From: Paludibacter sp.
Lineage (GTDB): Bacteria > Bacteroidota > Bacteroidia > Bacteroidales > Paludibacteraceae
Direction of reading: 5' to 3'
NCBI GenBank assembly: GCA_019163375.1
Contig: JAFLKK010000007.1
Location: 1 to 64,000 of the forward strand
Length of the DNA: 64,000 bases
Below the pieces are notes generated by a model, which was not told the origin of the DNA, did no database searches, and worked only from the letters and a program-made list of their open reading frames with translations. Both the position numbers and the translations under genes were made by a program. Shown piece after piece: positions 38,246 through 46,959 of this stretch; within the stretch, counting starts at the first letter, position 1, and each line of letters opens with the position of its first letter.

Positions 38246-39118
38246 TTAAAAGTCAGTGGTTCGGCACTTTGCTCGGAATAAAAAGATCATTATTAACGTC
38301 AACAATCCACTCACGTAGCCTATCCAAAGTGTATTACCGGTTCCCAATGTATCAATATCAAATACATGAAAACCGTTATTCTTCAAATAATAAAAGACAA
38401 TAGCCACAGCATTATTTGTAAAATGCGCCAAAACAGGTAACCACAAATTCCCACTCCAAACTAGCAAATATCCAAAGAATGCCCCCATTAAAAGGCGGGG
38501 TATAAAGCCATAAAACTGAAAATGAATGGCACTAAAAATAAATGCTGTAAGCCATATCGCGAATATTGCATGCTTTTTATTCTCCAAAATTCGTTGCAAT
38601 GCACCTCTAAAAAACAACTCTTCGCCAAAAGCCGGAATAAAAGCCATCAAAAATACATTGCCAAATAACCCTTCTAAACTGTGTACATCGAGTAGTTTCA
38701 TAGTCAAAAGAGCTATTTCGGCTTCCGATGCCTTCATTTGAGCCTCAATAGCAGCAAAAGCGGAAGGCAACCTTAGCTGTTGATTCCATTCACCCAACAG
38801 ATTGACGAAGGGAATAACCAACACCATGGAAAGAACGACAAAAAACACACTTCCTAAACCCGGTCTTTTGTCGAGACACAGATACCCAACCGGTTTATCG
38901 CTCCACAAGTAAGCCAATACCAATGGAGGTACAATAAATATGCCAACAGCCTGAGCAAATTGGAGCCACCTCACCGAATTAATTTCGGTTGGGTTAGCAC
39001 CAAAGAATACCTTCCAAACCGCTATAGCCATTACTGCAAAAAAAACAGCAGTACCCAACAACAAAAGCAGATTCGAAAAAACTCCGTTTTGCTTGTACAT
39101 TCCTCTCAAACTAACCAT
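38246..39118 (-). CDS. CPBP family intramembrane metalloprotease
   Basis: 290 residues, about seven membrane helices. The CPBP (Abi/CAAX-protease-like) motifs are present: FGEELFFRGALQRIL (E-E-x3-R), FIFSAIHFQFYGF with a His, and LAHFTNNAVAIVF (H-x3-N). These place two Glu and two His as metal ligands in the membrane. Bacterial members have been tied to protein processing, bacteriocin self-immunity and surface regulation; nothing specific shows here. The start MVSLRGMYKQ could be the second Met (39100). It is near the T9SS genes but 263 bases away from porW. Confidence 0.85.
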   Translation of the reverse strand: MVSLRGMYKQNGVFSNLLLLLGTAVFFAVMAIAVWKVFFGANPTEINSVRWLQFAQAVGIFIVPPLVLAYLWSDKPVGYLCLDKRPGLGSVFFVVLSMVLVIPFVNLLGEWNQQLRLPSAFAAIEAQMKASEAEIALLTMKLLDVHSLEGLFGNVFLMAFIPAFGEELFFRGALQRILENKKHAIFAIWLTAFIFSAIHFQFYGFIPRLLMGAFFGYLLVWSGNLWLPVLAHFTNNAVAIVFYYLKNNGFHVFDIDTLGTGNTLWIGYVSGLLTLIMIFLFRAKCRTTDF

Positions 39119-39137
39119 AATAGTAAAAGTATTTATG

Positions 39138-39173
39138 CAAAAAAACTCCTGCTATCTATCGATAACAGAAGTT
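39138..39173 (-). terminator. Terminator of the RRM gene
   Basis: In the minus-strand RNA a 13-bp stem with U-G wobbles (AACUUCUGUUAUC / GAUAGCAGGAGUU, loop GAUA) is followed by about seven U. Confidence 0.7.
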
Positions 39174-39200
39174 CTTTATGTGTTTTAAAAGAAATTAATC

Positions 39201-39446
39201 TTAAGCTCTTGGTCTAGCTTCTTTAACGACCATTGAACGACCATCGAATTCAGCGCCGTTTAGTTCTTCGATTACTTTTGCAGCAGCAGCATCGTCAGCC
39301 ATTTCTACAAACGCAAATCCTTTTGATTTTCCGGTTTCGCGATCTTTGATAATTTTGCATGATTCAACTTGACCATACTCTTCAATAACCCCTTGAAGGT
39401 CATTTTCGCGAACTTTGTAACTTAGGTTACCTACGTAAATGTTCAT
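39201..39446 (-). CDS. Small RNA-binding protein with one RRM domain
   Basis: 81 residues, a single RNA recognition motif: RNP2 is IYVGNLSY at the N-terminus and RNP1 is KGFAFVEM near residue 42. A short basic tail (ARPRA) ends the protein. Such stand-alone RRM proteins are abundant in Bacteroidota and act as global RNA-binding or chaperone-like regulators, possibly filling the place of Hfq/CspA. The gene is monocistronic with its own terminator and a leader of about 70 bases. Confidence 0.95.
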   Translation of the reverse strand: MNIYVGNLSYKVRENDLQGVIEEYGQVESCKIIKDRETGKSKGFAFVEMADDAAAAKVIEELNGAEFDGRSMVVKEARPRA

Positions 39447-39764
39447 AAAATAAAATAAAATAATTGATAAAAATGTGACTCAAGACAAGTATAGAAAACG
39501 AGGTTAAAACAAATTCTTTCTACCAAAAATAGGAGAGTTGAAATAAACGAACGAAAAATTACACTTTCTTTTCAATTGCAAAGAAAATCATTTATTTTTG
39601 AATACACAACAAAATATCTAAATATAATTGAAATTTAGTGAATTGTGTTACCTGACTGATGAATTACCTACAAATAGGCATTCTTAATCGGTCATTGAGT
39701 TATTTACAAAAACATAGTATTTCTGTCCAAAATACCTTGTAGATATCTGCCCGTAATTCGCAAA
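39447..39764. other. Intergenic region between RRM gene and proA
   Basis: 318 bases holding the RRM gene's 5' region. A minus-strand TATTTTTG element lies at 39531-39524, predicting a 5' leader of about 70 bases. No gene and no clear proA terminator are seen. Confidence 0.5.
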
Positions 39765-41015
39765 TTATTGCCTTGTTTGGCCGTCGCCTTTCACAATCCA
39801 TTTATAAGAACATAATTCCTCTAATCCCATTGGACCGCGTGCATGTAATTTTTGTGTACTAATACCAATCTCGGCACCCAATCCAAATTGAGCTCCATCT
39901 GTAAAAGCCGTCGAAACATTGGTATAAACGCAAGCTGCATCCACCATTTTATCGAAAAAGTCAACCTGTTTCTGATTCTCGCTCACAATACATTCACTAT
40001 GCTTCGAACTATAGTTGGAAATATGGGCTACAGCATCGTAGATAGATTCAGCAGTTTTTATCGACATTTTATAATCCAAAAATTCAATTCCATAGCTTTC
40101 ATCCGTAGCTTTTTGGAGTAATTCGGCGGGATATTTTCCATTCAAAAAAGTGAATGCCTTAACATCAGCATAAATGATTACATTTTTCGTTGCTAATTTT
40201 TCGCAAAGAGCAGGCAAATCAGCCAGGCGCTTCTCATTCATCACCAAACAATCCAAGGTATTACATACGCTTACACGACGTGTTTTGGAGTTAAATATAA
40301 TCTCAGCTCCTTTTTCTACATCCCCATATTCGTCAAAATAGGTATGACAAATTCCGGCACCTGTTTCGATTACCGGAACACGTGAATTTTCGCGTACAAA
40401 GTCGATCAATCCTTTTCCTCCACGAGGAATAATAACATCAACCGTACCCACTGCATTCATAAGTTCTGCTGCTGCTTCGCGACCTGCAGGGAGGAGGGTT
40501 ACAATATTCTTTTCCAATCCGAAGCGGTTCAAAACAGTTCTAATCACCTCAACAATAGCCAAATTCGAGTTATAAGCATCCGTTCCACCTTTCAACACAC
40601 AAGCATTACCCGATTTCAAACAAAGGGCAAATACATCGAAACTAACATTGGGACGAGCTTCGTAAATAATGCCTACGACTCCAAAAGGAACACTTACTTT
40701 GGTTATTTTCATACCGTTGGGCCGAACCGTATCTAACATCACCTTGCCCAGCGGCGATGACAATGAAGCTACATTTCGAATATCTGCAGCAATACCTTCA
40801 ATACGCTCCTTTGTAAGCAAAAGTCTGTCGTACATTGGATTGCTCTTTTCCATCGCCTCCAGATCTTTAGCGTTTTCAACTAAAATCATTTCGGTTTGTG
40901 CCACGGCTTCATCGGCCAATTCAAGCAACACCTGATTTATAATTTTGTCGCTCACCAGGTTCAACGAACGGGAAGCGTAAACTGCAAATTGTTTCCAGGA
41001 TATATTTTGTATCAT
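39765..41015 (-). CDS. proA: Gamma-glutamyl phosphate reductase
   Basis: 416 residues. Aldehyde dehydrogenase-fold protein: [20 protein letters not shown] for NADPH binding, [33 protein letters not shown], and the catalytic Cys in [32 protein letters not shown] near the C-terminus is the ProA signature. It reduces gamma-glutamyl phosphate to glutamate semialdehyde in proline synthesis. Downstream of proB by 61 bases on the same strand; the two form a proBA operon. Confidence 0.96.
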   Translation of the reverse strand: MIQNISWKQFAVYASRSLNLVSDKIINQVLLELADEAVAQTEMILVENAKDLEAMEKSNPMYDRLLLTKERIEGIAADIRNVASLSSPLGKVMLDTVRPNGMKITKVSVPFGVVGIIYEARPNVSFDVFALCLKSGNACVLKGGTDAYNSNLAIVEVIRTVLNRFGLEKNIVTLLPAGREAAAELMNAVGTVDVIIPRGGKGLIDFVRENSRVPVIETGAGICHTYFDEYGDVEKGAEIIFNSKTRRVSVCNTLDCLVMNEKRLADLPALCEKLATKNVIIYADVKAFTFLNGKYPAELLQKATDESYGIEFLDYKMSIKTAESIYDAVAHISNYSSKHSECIVSENQKQVDFFDKMVDAACVYTNVSTAFTDGAQFGLGAEIGISTQKLHARGPMGLEELCSYKWIVKGDGQTRQ

Positions 41016-41076
41016 ATTATTTTGAAATTCTTATTTATTCTAAACCTTACATCGTATCTATAAAAAAGGGCAGCAA

Positions 41077-42153
41077 CTATTCCAAGTACAAATAATCACA
41101 ATGCACCAATGGCTTTTGGTTTTTCTTTCCAAGCATTTCGAAGGCTTTTGAGCTATCGTACTGTACTTTTCCTACACCAAGTTTAACACCATTCTCATCT
41201 ATTATTTTCACAATATCGTCTTTCTCAAAATCACCAACAATTTTCGTTGCGCCAATTGGCAAAAGACTCACCGCTTTATCTCCTGTCAACGCTTTTGCAG
41301 CATTTTCGTTCACGTGAATCTCGCCTTTGGCAAACCCCTGACTGTGCGCAATCCATTTTTTTACACTCGACACATCGCCGGTAGAAGCCACAAAACGCGT
41401 GCAAACTACCTCACTTTTCTTATCCAATAAATGCAACAGAATACCGTCCTTTTTACCGTTGGCAATAAACACATCAATGCCCTGATCGGCTATCCTACGT
41501 GCAATAGTCGTTTTGGTAAGCATACCACCTCGTCCGAAAGTTGATTTTGAACTTTGAATAAAGTCCGAAATATCTTGTCCTTTCTCTATTTGTCGTATCA
41601 CTTTCGATTCCGGATCAGCCGGCGAACCATTGAAAATTCCATCGATATTACTCAGAATGATGAGCGCCTGCATATCCATCATTGAAGCAATCAATCCTGA
41701 AAGCTCGTCATTATCAGTAAACATCAGCTCCGACACAGACACTGTATCATTCTCATTTACGATTGGCAACACTTTATTTTCAAGCATAACTTTCATACAG
41801 TTACGTTGATTTAGATAATGACGGCGACTGCTGAAATTTTCTTTGGTGGTAAGTACTTGCCCAACTGTTATGCCATGTTCACGAAACAAATCCCAATAAT
41901 GATTAATCAATTTTGCTTGTCCCACTGCAGAAAAAAGCTGACGTTGATCTACCACATCCATTTTTCGGTCAATGCCTAATACGCTGCGCCCGGAAGCAAC
42001 AGCACCCGAAGAAATCAAAACGATTTCAACGCCTTTTTTGTGCAATTGTGCAATCTGATCTACCAGCCCCGACATGCGGGTAATGTCCAAGGTACCATCA
42101 GCACGCGTCAACACATTACTACCAATTTTAACCGCTATCTTTTTAAATTTCAT
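41077..42153 (-). CDS. proB: Glutamate 5-kinase
   Basis: 358 residues. Amino acid kinase domain (1-255): KIGSNVLTRADGTLDITRM, VLISSGAVASGRSVLG, NENDTVSVSELMFTDNDEL and GRGGMLTKTTIARRI. A C-terminal PUA domain (about 275-358) carries GEIHVNENAAKALTG and SLLPIGATKIVGDFEKDDIV. It phosphorylates glutamate in the first step of proline synthesis and is usually feedback-inhibited by proline. proA follows directly. Confidence 0.96.
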   Translation of the reverse strand: MKFKKIAVKIGSNVLTRADGTLDITRMSGLVDQIAQLHKKGVEIVLISSGAVASGRSVLGIDRKMDVVDQRQLFSAVGQAKLINHYWDLFREHGITVGQVLTTKENFSSRRHYLNQRNCMKVMLENKVLPIVNENDTVSVSELMFTDNDELSGLIASMMDMQALIILSNIDGIFNGSPADPESKVIRQIEKGQDISDFIQSSKSTFGRGGMLTKTTIARRIADQGIDVFIANGKKDGILLHLLDKKSEVVCTRFVASTGDVSSVKKWIAHSQGFAKGEIHVNENAAKALTGDKAVSLLPIGATKIVGDFEKDDIVKIIDENGVKLGVGKVQYDSSKAFEMLGKKNQKPLVHCDYLYLE

Positions 42154-42214
42154 TGTTGTTTTTTTTGAATCCGCCTACCACAGATAAACACAAATTTCGC
42201 ACACCTAAGCGAAT
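42154..42214. repeat. Short dispersed-repeat fragment upstream of proB
   Basis: Forward CACAGATAAACACAAAT and TTCGCACACCTAAGCG resemble arms of the fold-back repeats seen near argB, argF' and the GxxExxY pseudogene. Confidence 0.35.
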
Positions 42215-43189
42215 TTATTTTTCATTATATATCACATGCATCAATGTTGTACCAACAGCACCCAGCGTATTTTTATCTACATTTTTCATAGTATCATCAA
42301 CCGTATGCCAATAGTCGGCAAAACCGCCGGTTTGAGGGTCGAGTTGAATTATATCGATACTCGGAATTCCACGAATCTGATTCACATACACGTGATCATC
42401 GGTTATCATACCTCCTTGTTGGTTTACAAAATACTGCCCAAAACCAAGACTGGCTGCTTGCGACCACACTTTATCAACTACATTGGCCGCATATTGTTCC
42501 GATACCTGCTCACGAAAAAATGTAGCCCCGACTCCGCCAACCATATCAAGCAAAATACCATATTTGGCAGTATAACCGGCGACGTGGGGATTTTTAGCCC
42601 AGTACTGCGTTCCCAGACACCATGTATCTTCCGTGTTCTGAGTGCTATAATTGGCAGGTGCACCATAATCTTCTACATCAAAAAAGATAATATCCACCCC
42701 GATAGCGGGCAAAGCTTTACCTATTTGTCGGGCTATTTCCAGTAAAACTCCAACCCCACTTGCTCCATCGTTAGCGCCCAACACCGGCTTATCATGGTTC
42801 TTCGGGTTCGGGTCATTATCGGCCCACGGACGTGAATCCCAATGCGAGAAAAGCAACACACGTGTTTCCGCTTTTGGATTATAAGAACCAATAATATTAA
42901 TCGACCTCAATGTCTTTCCGTTAAACGCTTTTACATCCGCCTTTTGCTCTATTACCTGAGCACCATAGCCTTTTAGTTTTGATGATAGGTAATTAGCACA
43001 AGCTAATTGGGCATCAGTATTCGGCAGCCGTGGTCCAAAATCGACTTGATCTTGAACAAAGTGATAAGCTGAGTCTGCAGAAAAACCGGGAACTTCTACA
43101 GCATTCTCGGTTTTTTGGGCACTTTTAGTGGCTTGGTTACAGGCCGAAACCTGTATAACTATAAGTAAAATGAAGAGTATTTTTTTCAT
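42215..43189 (-). CDS. M28-family lipoprotein, glutaminyl cyclase-like
   Basis: 324 residues. A lipoprotein signal peptide ends at Cys17 (IVIQVSACNQ). Zn-dependent fold with LLFSHWDSRPWADND, VLGANDGASGVGVLLEIARQ and IDIIFFDVEDYG, the ligand pattern of single-zinc glutaminyl-peptide cyclotransferases and M28 aminopeptidases; FSHWDSRPWADND in particular resembles the Bacteroidota glutaminyl cyclases. In T9SS bacteria this enzyme converts N-terminal Gln of exported proteins to pyroglutamate, and type I signal peptidase often leaves such a Gln. An aminopeptidase function is the alternative. The gene is 61 bases upstream of proB on the same strand. Confidence 0.8.
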   Translation of the reverse strand: MKKILFILLIVIQVSACNQATKSAQKTENAVEVPGFSADSAYHFVQDQVDFGPRLPNTDAQLACANYLSSKLKGYGAQVIEQKADVKAFNGKTLRSINIIGSYNPKAETRVLLFSHWDSRPWADNDPNPKNHDKPVLGANDGASGVGVLLEIARQIGKALPAIGVDIIFFDVEDYGAPANYSTQNTEDTWCLGTQYWAKNPHVAGYTAKYGILLDMVGGVGATFFREQVSEQYAANVVDKVWSQAASLGFGQYFVNQQGGMITDDHVYVNQIRGIPSIDIIQLDPQTGGFADYWHTVDDTMKNVDKNTLGAVGTTLMHVIYNEK

Positions 43190-43207
43190 CTGAATCTAAA
43201 TAAGCCA

Positions 43208-43215
43208 CAAAGATA
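43208..43215 (-). promoter_or_regulatory. -7 element of the M28 / proBA transcript
   Basis: Minus-strand TATCTTTG, 19 bases before the M28 start codon. It matches TAnnTTTG; -33 not identified. Confidence 0.35.
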
Positions 43216-43288
43216 CTGATTTTTCACTAATTGACGATAGCAAGAAGTCTAAACATTACCGTTTAAGTCAAGCAGCGCCACTGAATAT

Positions 43289-44077
43289 TCAGGGCAACCA
43301 GGGAGTCGTTTCGATCCAATTCTTCAATAAGCTCAGCGTTTCTGCTTCGGCCTCTTTTCGCGGTGTATGCCCAGCATTCCTGATTTCTGCAAAAATAACA
43401 TCGGTTGGAATTTCTTTTTTCAGCACATACAATTGTTCGATTGTACCAAACTCATCGTTCTCGCCCTGAAAAGCCAATACCGGGCAACTTATTCTATTCA
43501 AGATGGGCACTATTGTCCATTCTGAAAAGAAATCGCTCAGCCATGTTTCGTGCCACAACCTGAAAAGTTCAGCTGTTTTATCACCATGATATTTTTGCAG
43601 ACTGGCAAGCAGATTATTTTCTATTGCACGTTCACGGGTAGCCAGTACAGCAACTTTACCGGAGTCCTCTATAAAGCTGTGCGGTCCTTCCAGCAATAGC
43701 CCTTTAACCCGCTTCGGGTATAATGCAGCCGCAATCAAAGCAATGGTTGCACCATCACTATGCCCATAAATCACCGCCTTTTCGATAGTACACGCATCCA
43801 TTACCCGAACAAGCTCATGAGCTTCGTCATGAAGATACTGTTCTGTTCGTTCGGTTACAGCAAAATCAGACGACTTTCCGTATCCCCGTCTGTCGTACAA
43901 CAAGGCATCCAGTCCGGCCATTTTCGAAACCCTTTTAGGGAAATCGCCCCACAAGCTCACACAACCCCACGAGTCGTGCAAAAATATCATCGTCGGAGAA
44001 TCAACTTTAGTTGTAGAAAAACGGTGCCTTTCAACATACAATTGATACCCACCCATTTGTAAAAAAGCAGCATCCAT
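43289..44077 (-). CDS. Alpha/beta hydrolase, cytoplasmic
   Basis: 262 residues without a signal peptide. Alpha/beta hydrolase fold: FLHDSWGCVSLW for the oxyanion hole, LLYDRRGYGKS, nucleophile elbow YGHSDGATIAL (Ser), Asp in FQGENDEFG and His in IRNAGHTPRKEAE. The substrate cannot be told; the family covers esterases, lipases, epoxide hydrolases and C-C bond hydrolases. A minus-strand TATATTTG at 44108-44101 gives it its own promoter. It is not tightly linked to the M28 gene (99-base gap). Confidence 0.87.
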   Translation of the reverse strand: MDAAFLQMGGYQLYVERHRFSTTKVDSPTMIFLHDSWGCVSLWGDFPKRVSKMAGLDALLYDRRGYGKSSDFAVTERTEQYLHDEAHELVRVMDACTIEKAVIYGHSDGATIALIAAALYPKRVKGLLLEGPHSFIEDSGKVAVLATRERAIENNLLASLQKYHGDKTAELFRLWHETWLSDFFSEWTIVPILNRISCPVLAFQGENDEFGTIEQLYVLKKEIPTDVIFAEIRNAGHTPRKEAEAETLSLLKNWIETTPWLP

Positions 44078-44100
44078 AATTCGGCATTAAATTTGAAGTA

Positions 44101-44108
44101 CAAATATA
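44101..44108 (-). promoter_or_regulatory. -7 element of the alpha/beta hydrolase gene
   Basis: Minus-strand TATATTTG, 24 bases before the start codon, matching TAnnTTTG. Confidence 0.45.
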
Positions 44109-44179
44109 ATGAATAAAATCATGCCGCTTTATAGTATGGACAAATACACATTAACAGTACACATATACTAAAGTATTCC

Positions 44180-44187
44180 TATCTTTG
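44180..44187 (+). promoter_or_regulatory. -7 element of the sirtuin gene
   Basis: TATCTTTG, 25 bases before the ATG at 44212. It makes the 44078-44211 gap a divergent promoter region. Confidence 0.45.
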
Positions 44188-44211
44188 CAGCCTGAATAAA
44201 AACATAAGAAG

Positions 44212-44901
44212 ATGAAAAAAATTGTGGTACTTTCCGGTGCTGGAATAAGTGCAGAAAGTGGAATAAAAACCTTTCGTGATGCGGGTGGATTATGGGAAAA
44301 ACACCCGATTGATGATGTAGCAACACCTAACGGATTTCGCCGTAACCCGGCACTTGTTTTGGACTTTTACAACCAACGCCGCAAACAATTAATCGATTGC
44401 CAACCAAATTTTGCCCATATTGCACTTGCCAAATTAGAAACCAGGTTCGACGTTCAAATCATCACACAAAACGTAGATAACCTCCACGAACGAGCGGGTA
44501 GTAACTCTATATTACATTTGCATGGTGAATTAATGAAAGTGCGATCGACAGGCGATGGCGGCGAGATATTCGATGTTGACCCAAACAATCCTGAAATACA
44601 CCTTAACGACAATTGTCCGAAAGGTTTTCAGCTACGACCGCACATTGTGTGGTTTGGCGAAGAAGTTCCAACGATTGAACAAGCACAGGAAATTGTAAAA
44701 CAAGCAGAAATTTTTATAATCATAGGAACATCGCTACAGGTTTATCCAGCAGCAGGCTTAGTAAACTATGTAAAACCCAATGTACCCATCTATTTGATTG
44801 ATCCCCAAAAAATTTCAAATATGCCGGAGAACATTACTGTCATTCAGAAAGGAGCATCCGAAGGAATGAAAATACTAGAGGAAATATTACTGGCAATGTA
44901 A
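44212..44901 (+). CDS. cobB: Sirtuin-family NAD-dependent protein deacylase
   Basis: 229 residues. Sirtuin motifs: VLSGAGISAESGIKTFRDAG for NAD binding, TQNVDNLHERAGS, catalytic His in HLHGELMKVRS, and RPHIVWFGEEVP with the IGTSLQVYPAAGLV block. The small domain lacks the usual four zinc-binding Cys: only one Cys (NDNCPKG) lies between the catalytic His and RPHIV. The Y-x2-R pair in DFYNQRRKQL matches class III (SIRT5-like) enzymes that remove succinyl and malonyl groups. It removes acyl groups from lysines of cytoplasmic proteins. Zinc-less variants of this type are known in Bacteroidota. Confidence 0.92.
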   Translation: MKKIVVLSGAGISAESGIKTFRDAGGLWEKHPIDDVATPNGFRRNPALVLDFYNQRRKQLIDCQPNFAHIALAKLETRFDVQIITQNVDNLHERAGSNSILHLHGELMKVRSTGDGGEIFDVDPNNPEIHLNDNCPKGFQLRPHIVWFGEEVPTIEQAQEIVKQAEIFIIIGTSLQVYPAAGLVNYVKPNVPIYLIDPQKISNMPENITVIQKGASEGMKILEEILLAM

Positions 44902-45056
44902 CCGATAACGTAGCAACGAACGCCAGAAGACATATCCTCGTTGTTTTACATTATTCGTCCGTTGGAATAATGACGAATATAAAATTCTGTTATTCAATGA
45001 TTTTTATAATTTTCAACAATATTCGTTGCATCAACACAAAAAACATCCTAAAATAG

Positions 45057-45087
45057 TTTGCCAATCGAAAATGATTGTCTATTTTTG
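45057..45087 (+). promoter_or_regulatory. Promoter of the rpsU operon
   Basis: TTTG at 45057-45060, 19-base spacer, TATTTTTG at 45080-45087: an excellent Bacteroidota housekeeping promoter. It predicts a leader of about 40 bases before rpsU. Confidence 0.75.
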
Positions 45088-45135
45088 CAGTCCGAAAGAA
45101 AAAACAGAAACATATACATTAAATAATTAGTAATT

Positions 45136-45327
45136 ATGATCGTAGTTCCAGTAAAAGAAGGCGAAAACATCGAAAGAGCATTAAAAAAATTCAAACGCAA
45201 ATTTGAAAAAACAGGCGTTGTAAAAGAATTACGTCGTCGTCAATGCTTTGACAAACCTTCTATCGTAAAACGCGACGAAATGATGCACGCGATTTACATC
45301 GAGAAGAAAAATCTTCGCGAAGAATAG
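45136..45327 (+). CDS. rpsU: Ribosomal protein bS21
   Basis: 63 residues, highly basic: VPVKEGENIERALKKFKRKF and VVKELRRRQCFDKPSI, the family pattern. It binds the 30S platform near the anti-Shine-Dalgarno region. It heads the conserved rpsU-xerC-hpf cluster of Bacteroidota. In this phylum bS21 is thought to help mask the anti-Shine-Dalgarno sequence, which fits the scarcity of ribosome binding sites in the window. Confidence 0.96.
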   Translation: MIVVPVKEGENIERALKKFKRKFEKTGVVKELRRRQCFDKPSIVKRDEMMHAIYIEKKNLREE

Positions 45328-45399
45328 TAAAAACACGAGGGAAAACTTGTATTCCCAACTTTTTTAGCCTATCTTCGTTGCAGAATTGAACATACGATT

Positions 45400-46281
45400 A
45401 TGGTGAACGAATTTCTGCAATATTTACAGTATGAAAAGAACTATTCTTTTCATACTGTTTTGTCATATCGTACCGACTTGTATCAGTTTTGCGACTTCCT
45501 TGCTCTCAAACCACAAGAAATCAACCCGTTAAATGTCAGCTCGCAGCAAATTCAGCAGTGGACATTATCATTAATGTCGGCTAAGATTTCGGCACGTAGT
45601 CTTTCACGCAAAATATCGACACTCAAATCTTTTTGGAAATTTCTACTCGTTCGCGGACTTGCAACACAAGACCCCACATTAAAAATTATTCTTCCAAAAA
45701 CAAAAAAGCCCATTCCAGCGTTTTTTAAAGAAAAGGAGATGGACAGCGTATTAGACAACAAAATCAGTCCCAATGATTTTAAGATCACCAGAGATTTGCT
45801 TATCATATCCATTTTTTACCAAACAGGAATACGACTTGCCGAACTCATTTCGATAGAAGACAAAGATGTAAATATGACAGATGGAAATTTGCGAGTAACA
45901 GGAAAAAGAAACAAACAACGCATTATTCCAATAAGCGATGTATTATGCAAAGAAATATCTGAATACATTGAATTACGCAATAGCAAGCTTGAAATCCTAG
46001 CTGCAAATTTGTTTTTAAGAGAAAATGGGCAAAAGCTTTACCCAAAGTTGATTTACAACATGGTTCATAATACAATGTCAGGAGTAAGCAGCCTACACAA
46101 GAGAAGCCCACACGTGCTTCGACACACATTCGCCACAAGTATACTTAATGGAGGAGCAGACATTAACGCAGTAAAAGATCTACTGGGACATAGTAGTCTT
46201 GCGGCTACACAAGTATACACTCACACGAGTTTTGAGGAATTAAACAATATATATAAACATGCTCATCCGAGAGCAAAATAA
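45400..46281 (+). CDS. xerC: Tyrosine recombinase XerC-type
   Basis: 293 residues. An N-terminal SAM-like core-binding domain (1-90, FLQYLQYEKNYSFHTVLSYR) precedes the catalytic domain (about 105-293) with Arg in TGIRLAELIS, a Lys in the beta-hairpin TGKRNKQRIIP, His-x2-Arg in HVLRHTFATSIL, His in LLGHSSLAATQVYTH and the nucleophile Tyr in the same block. It resolves chromosome dimers at dif with its partner XerD. Position between rpsU and hpf is the housekeeping one; it is not a mobile-element integrase. Confidence 0.93.
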   Translation: MVNEFLQYLQYEKNYSFHTVLSYRTDLYQFCDFLALKPQEINPLNVSSQQIQQWTLSLMSAKISARSLSRKISTLKSFWKFLLVRGLATQDPTLKIILPKTKKPIPAFFKEKEMDSVLDNKISPNDFKITRDLLIISIFYQTGIRLAELISIEDKDVNMTDGNLRVTGKRNKQRIIPISDVLCKEISEYIELRNSKLEILAANLFLRENGQKLYPKLIYNMVHNTMSGVSSLHKRSPHVLRHTFATSILNGGADINAVKDLLGHSSLAATQVYTHTSFEELNNIYKHAHPRAK

Positions 46282-46284
46282 AAA

Positions 46285-46290
46285 AGGAGG
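46285..46290 (+). promoter_or_regulatory. Unusually strong Shine-Dalgarno sequence before hpf
   Basis: AGGAGG, 5 bases before the hpf ATG. Almost no other gene in the window has one, so hpf translation may respond to ribosomes with an exposed anti-Shine-Dalgarno sequence. Confidence 0.55.
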
Positions 46291-46295
46291 AAATT

Positions 46296-46595
46296 ATGAA
46301 ACTAAGAATTCAATCAATTAACTTTGATGCAACAGACGGATTAGAATCTTACATCAACAAGAAAACATTAAAATTAGAAAAGTTTTTTGACGAAATATTG
46401 AACATAGAAGTGTACTTGAAGGTCGTAAAACCTGAAACAGCATCAAATAAGGAAGCCGAAATTAAGGTTTCGATCCCAAATGTGGATTTCTTCGCCTCAA
46501 AAACATGCGATTCTTTCGAAGAAGCAGTTGACCTAACTATCGAAGCCTTAGAGAAACAGATACGCAAATACAAAGAAAAAGCAACGAATAAGTAA
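46296..46595 (+). CDS. hpf: Ribosome hibernation promoting factor, short form
   Basis: 99 residues. HPF/RaiA beta-alpha fold: MKLRIQSINFDATDGLESYI, KKTLKLEKFFDEI, VEVYLK-like strand LNIEVYLKVVKP, and DSFEEAVDLTIEALEKQIRK at the end. It lacks the C-terminal dimerisation domain of the long form. It binds the 30S decoding centre in slow growth and helps form inactive 100S ribosomes. It starts 14 bases after xerC with a strong AGGAGG. Confidence 0.93.
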   Translation: MKLRIQSINFDATDGLESYINKKTLKLEKFFDEILNIEVYLKVVKPETASNKEAEIKVSIPNVDFFASKTCDSFEEAVDLTIEALEKQIRKYKEKATNK

Positions 46596-46602
46596 TTTTT
46601 TT

Positions 46603-46619
46603 CTACAAATGTTTTGTAG
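46603..46619 (+). terminator. Small hairpin after hpf, overlapping the tRNA promoter
   Basis: CTACAAA-TGT-TTTGTAG, a 7-bp perfect stem directly after hpf. It has no T-run after it, so terminator function is doubtful; its right arm includes the TTTG -33 element of the tRNA promoter. Confidence 0.35.
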
Positions 46620-46642
46620 TCCAAAAAAATATCGTACATTTG
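46613..46642 (+). promoter_or_regulatory. Promoter of the tRNA-tuf operon
   Basis: TTTG at 46613-46616 and TACATTTG at 46635-46642, spacer 18 bases. It would drive the four tRNAs and tuf. Confidence 0.6.
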
Positions 46643-46709
46643 CAAGCCGTTTGAATAGCAGTATTTAAACGGCTTTTTAATCGCTAAAACCTTTATGGAA
46701 TAGCACTTT

Positions 46710-46783
46710 GCCTCTTTAGCTCAGTTGGCCAGAGCACGTGATTTGTAATCTCGGGGTCGTTGGTTCGAATCCGACAAGAGGCT
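46710..46783 (+). tRNA. tRNA-Thr (anticodon TGT)
   Basis: Acceptor arms GCCTCTT / AAGAGGC, D-arm TAGCTCAGTTGGCCAGA, anticodon loop with TGT, T-loop GGTTCGAATCC. The 3' CCA is not encoded. Confidence 0.95.
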
Positions 46784-46789
46784 CAAAAA

Positions 46790-46862
46790 CAATTCATAAT
46801 GCAAAATTCACAATGCATAATTTCCAGGAGTGGAGCAATTATGCATTATGAATTGTGAATTG
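46790..46862. repeat. AATT/GCATAATT inverted dispersed repeat between tRNA genes
   Basis: Left arm 46790-46823 and right arm 46837-46862 are imperfect reverse complements (AATTATGCATT and TGAATTGTGAATTG units). A related single copy follows htpG at 18731-18760. Confidence 0.6.
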
Positions 46863-46874
46863 CAAATAAAAATT

Positions 46875-46957
46875 GGGCAGTTACCAAAGTGGCCAACTGG
46901 GGCTGACTGTAACTCAGCTGTCTTTCGACTTCGGAGGTTCGAATCCTTCACTGCCCA
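46875..46957 (+). tRNA. tRNA-Tyr (anticodon GTA)
   Basis: 83 nt with a long variable arm (class II). Acceptor GGGCAGT / ACTGCCC, anticodon GTA in GACTGTAACTC, T-loop GGTTCGAATCC. No encoded CCA. Confidence 0.95.
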
Positions 46958-46959
46958 CA

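Noticed and set aside
45400-46281. Integrase of a mobile element
   Set aside because: Location between rpsU and hpf and the short XerC-like length indicate the housekeeping recombinase.
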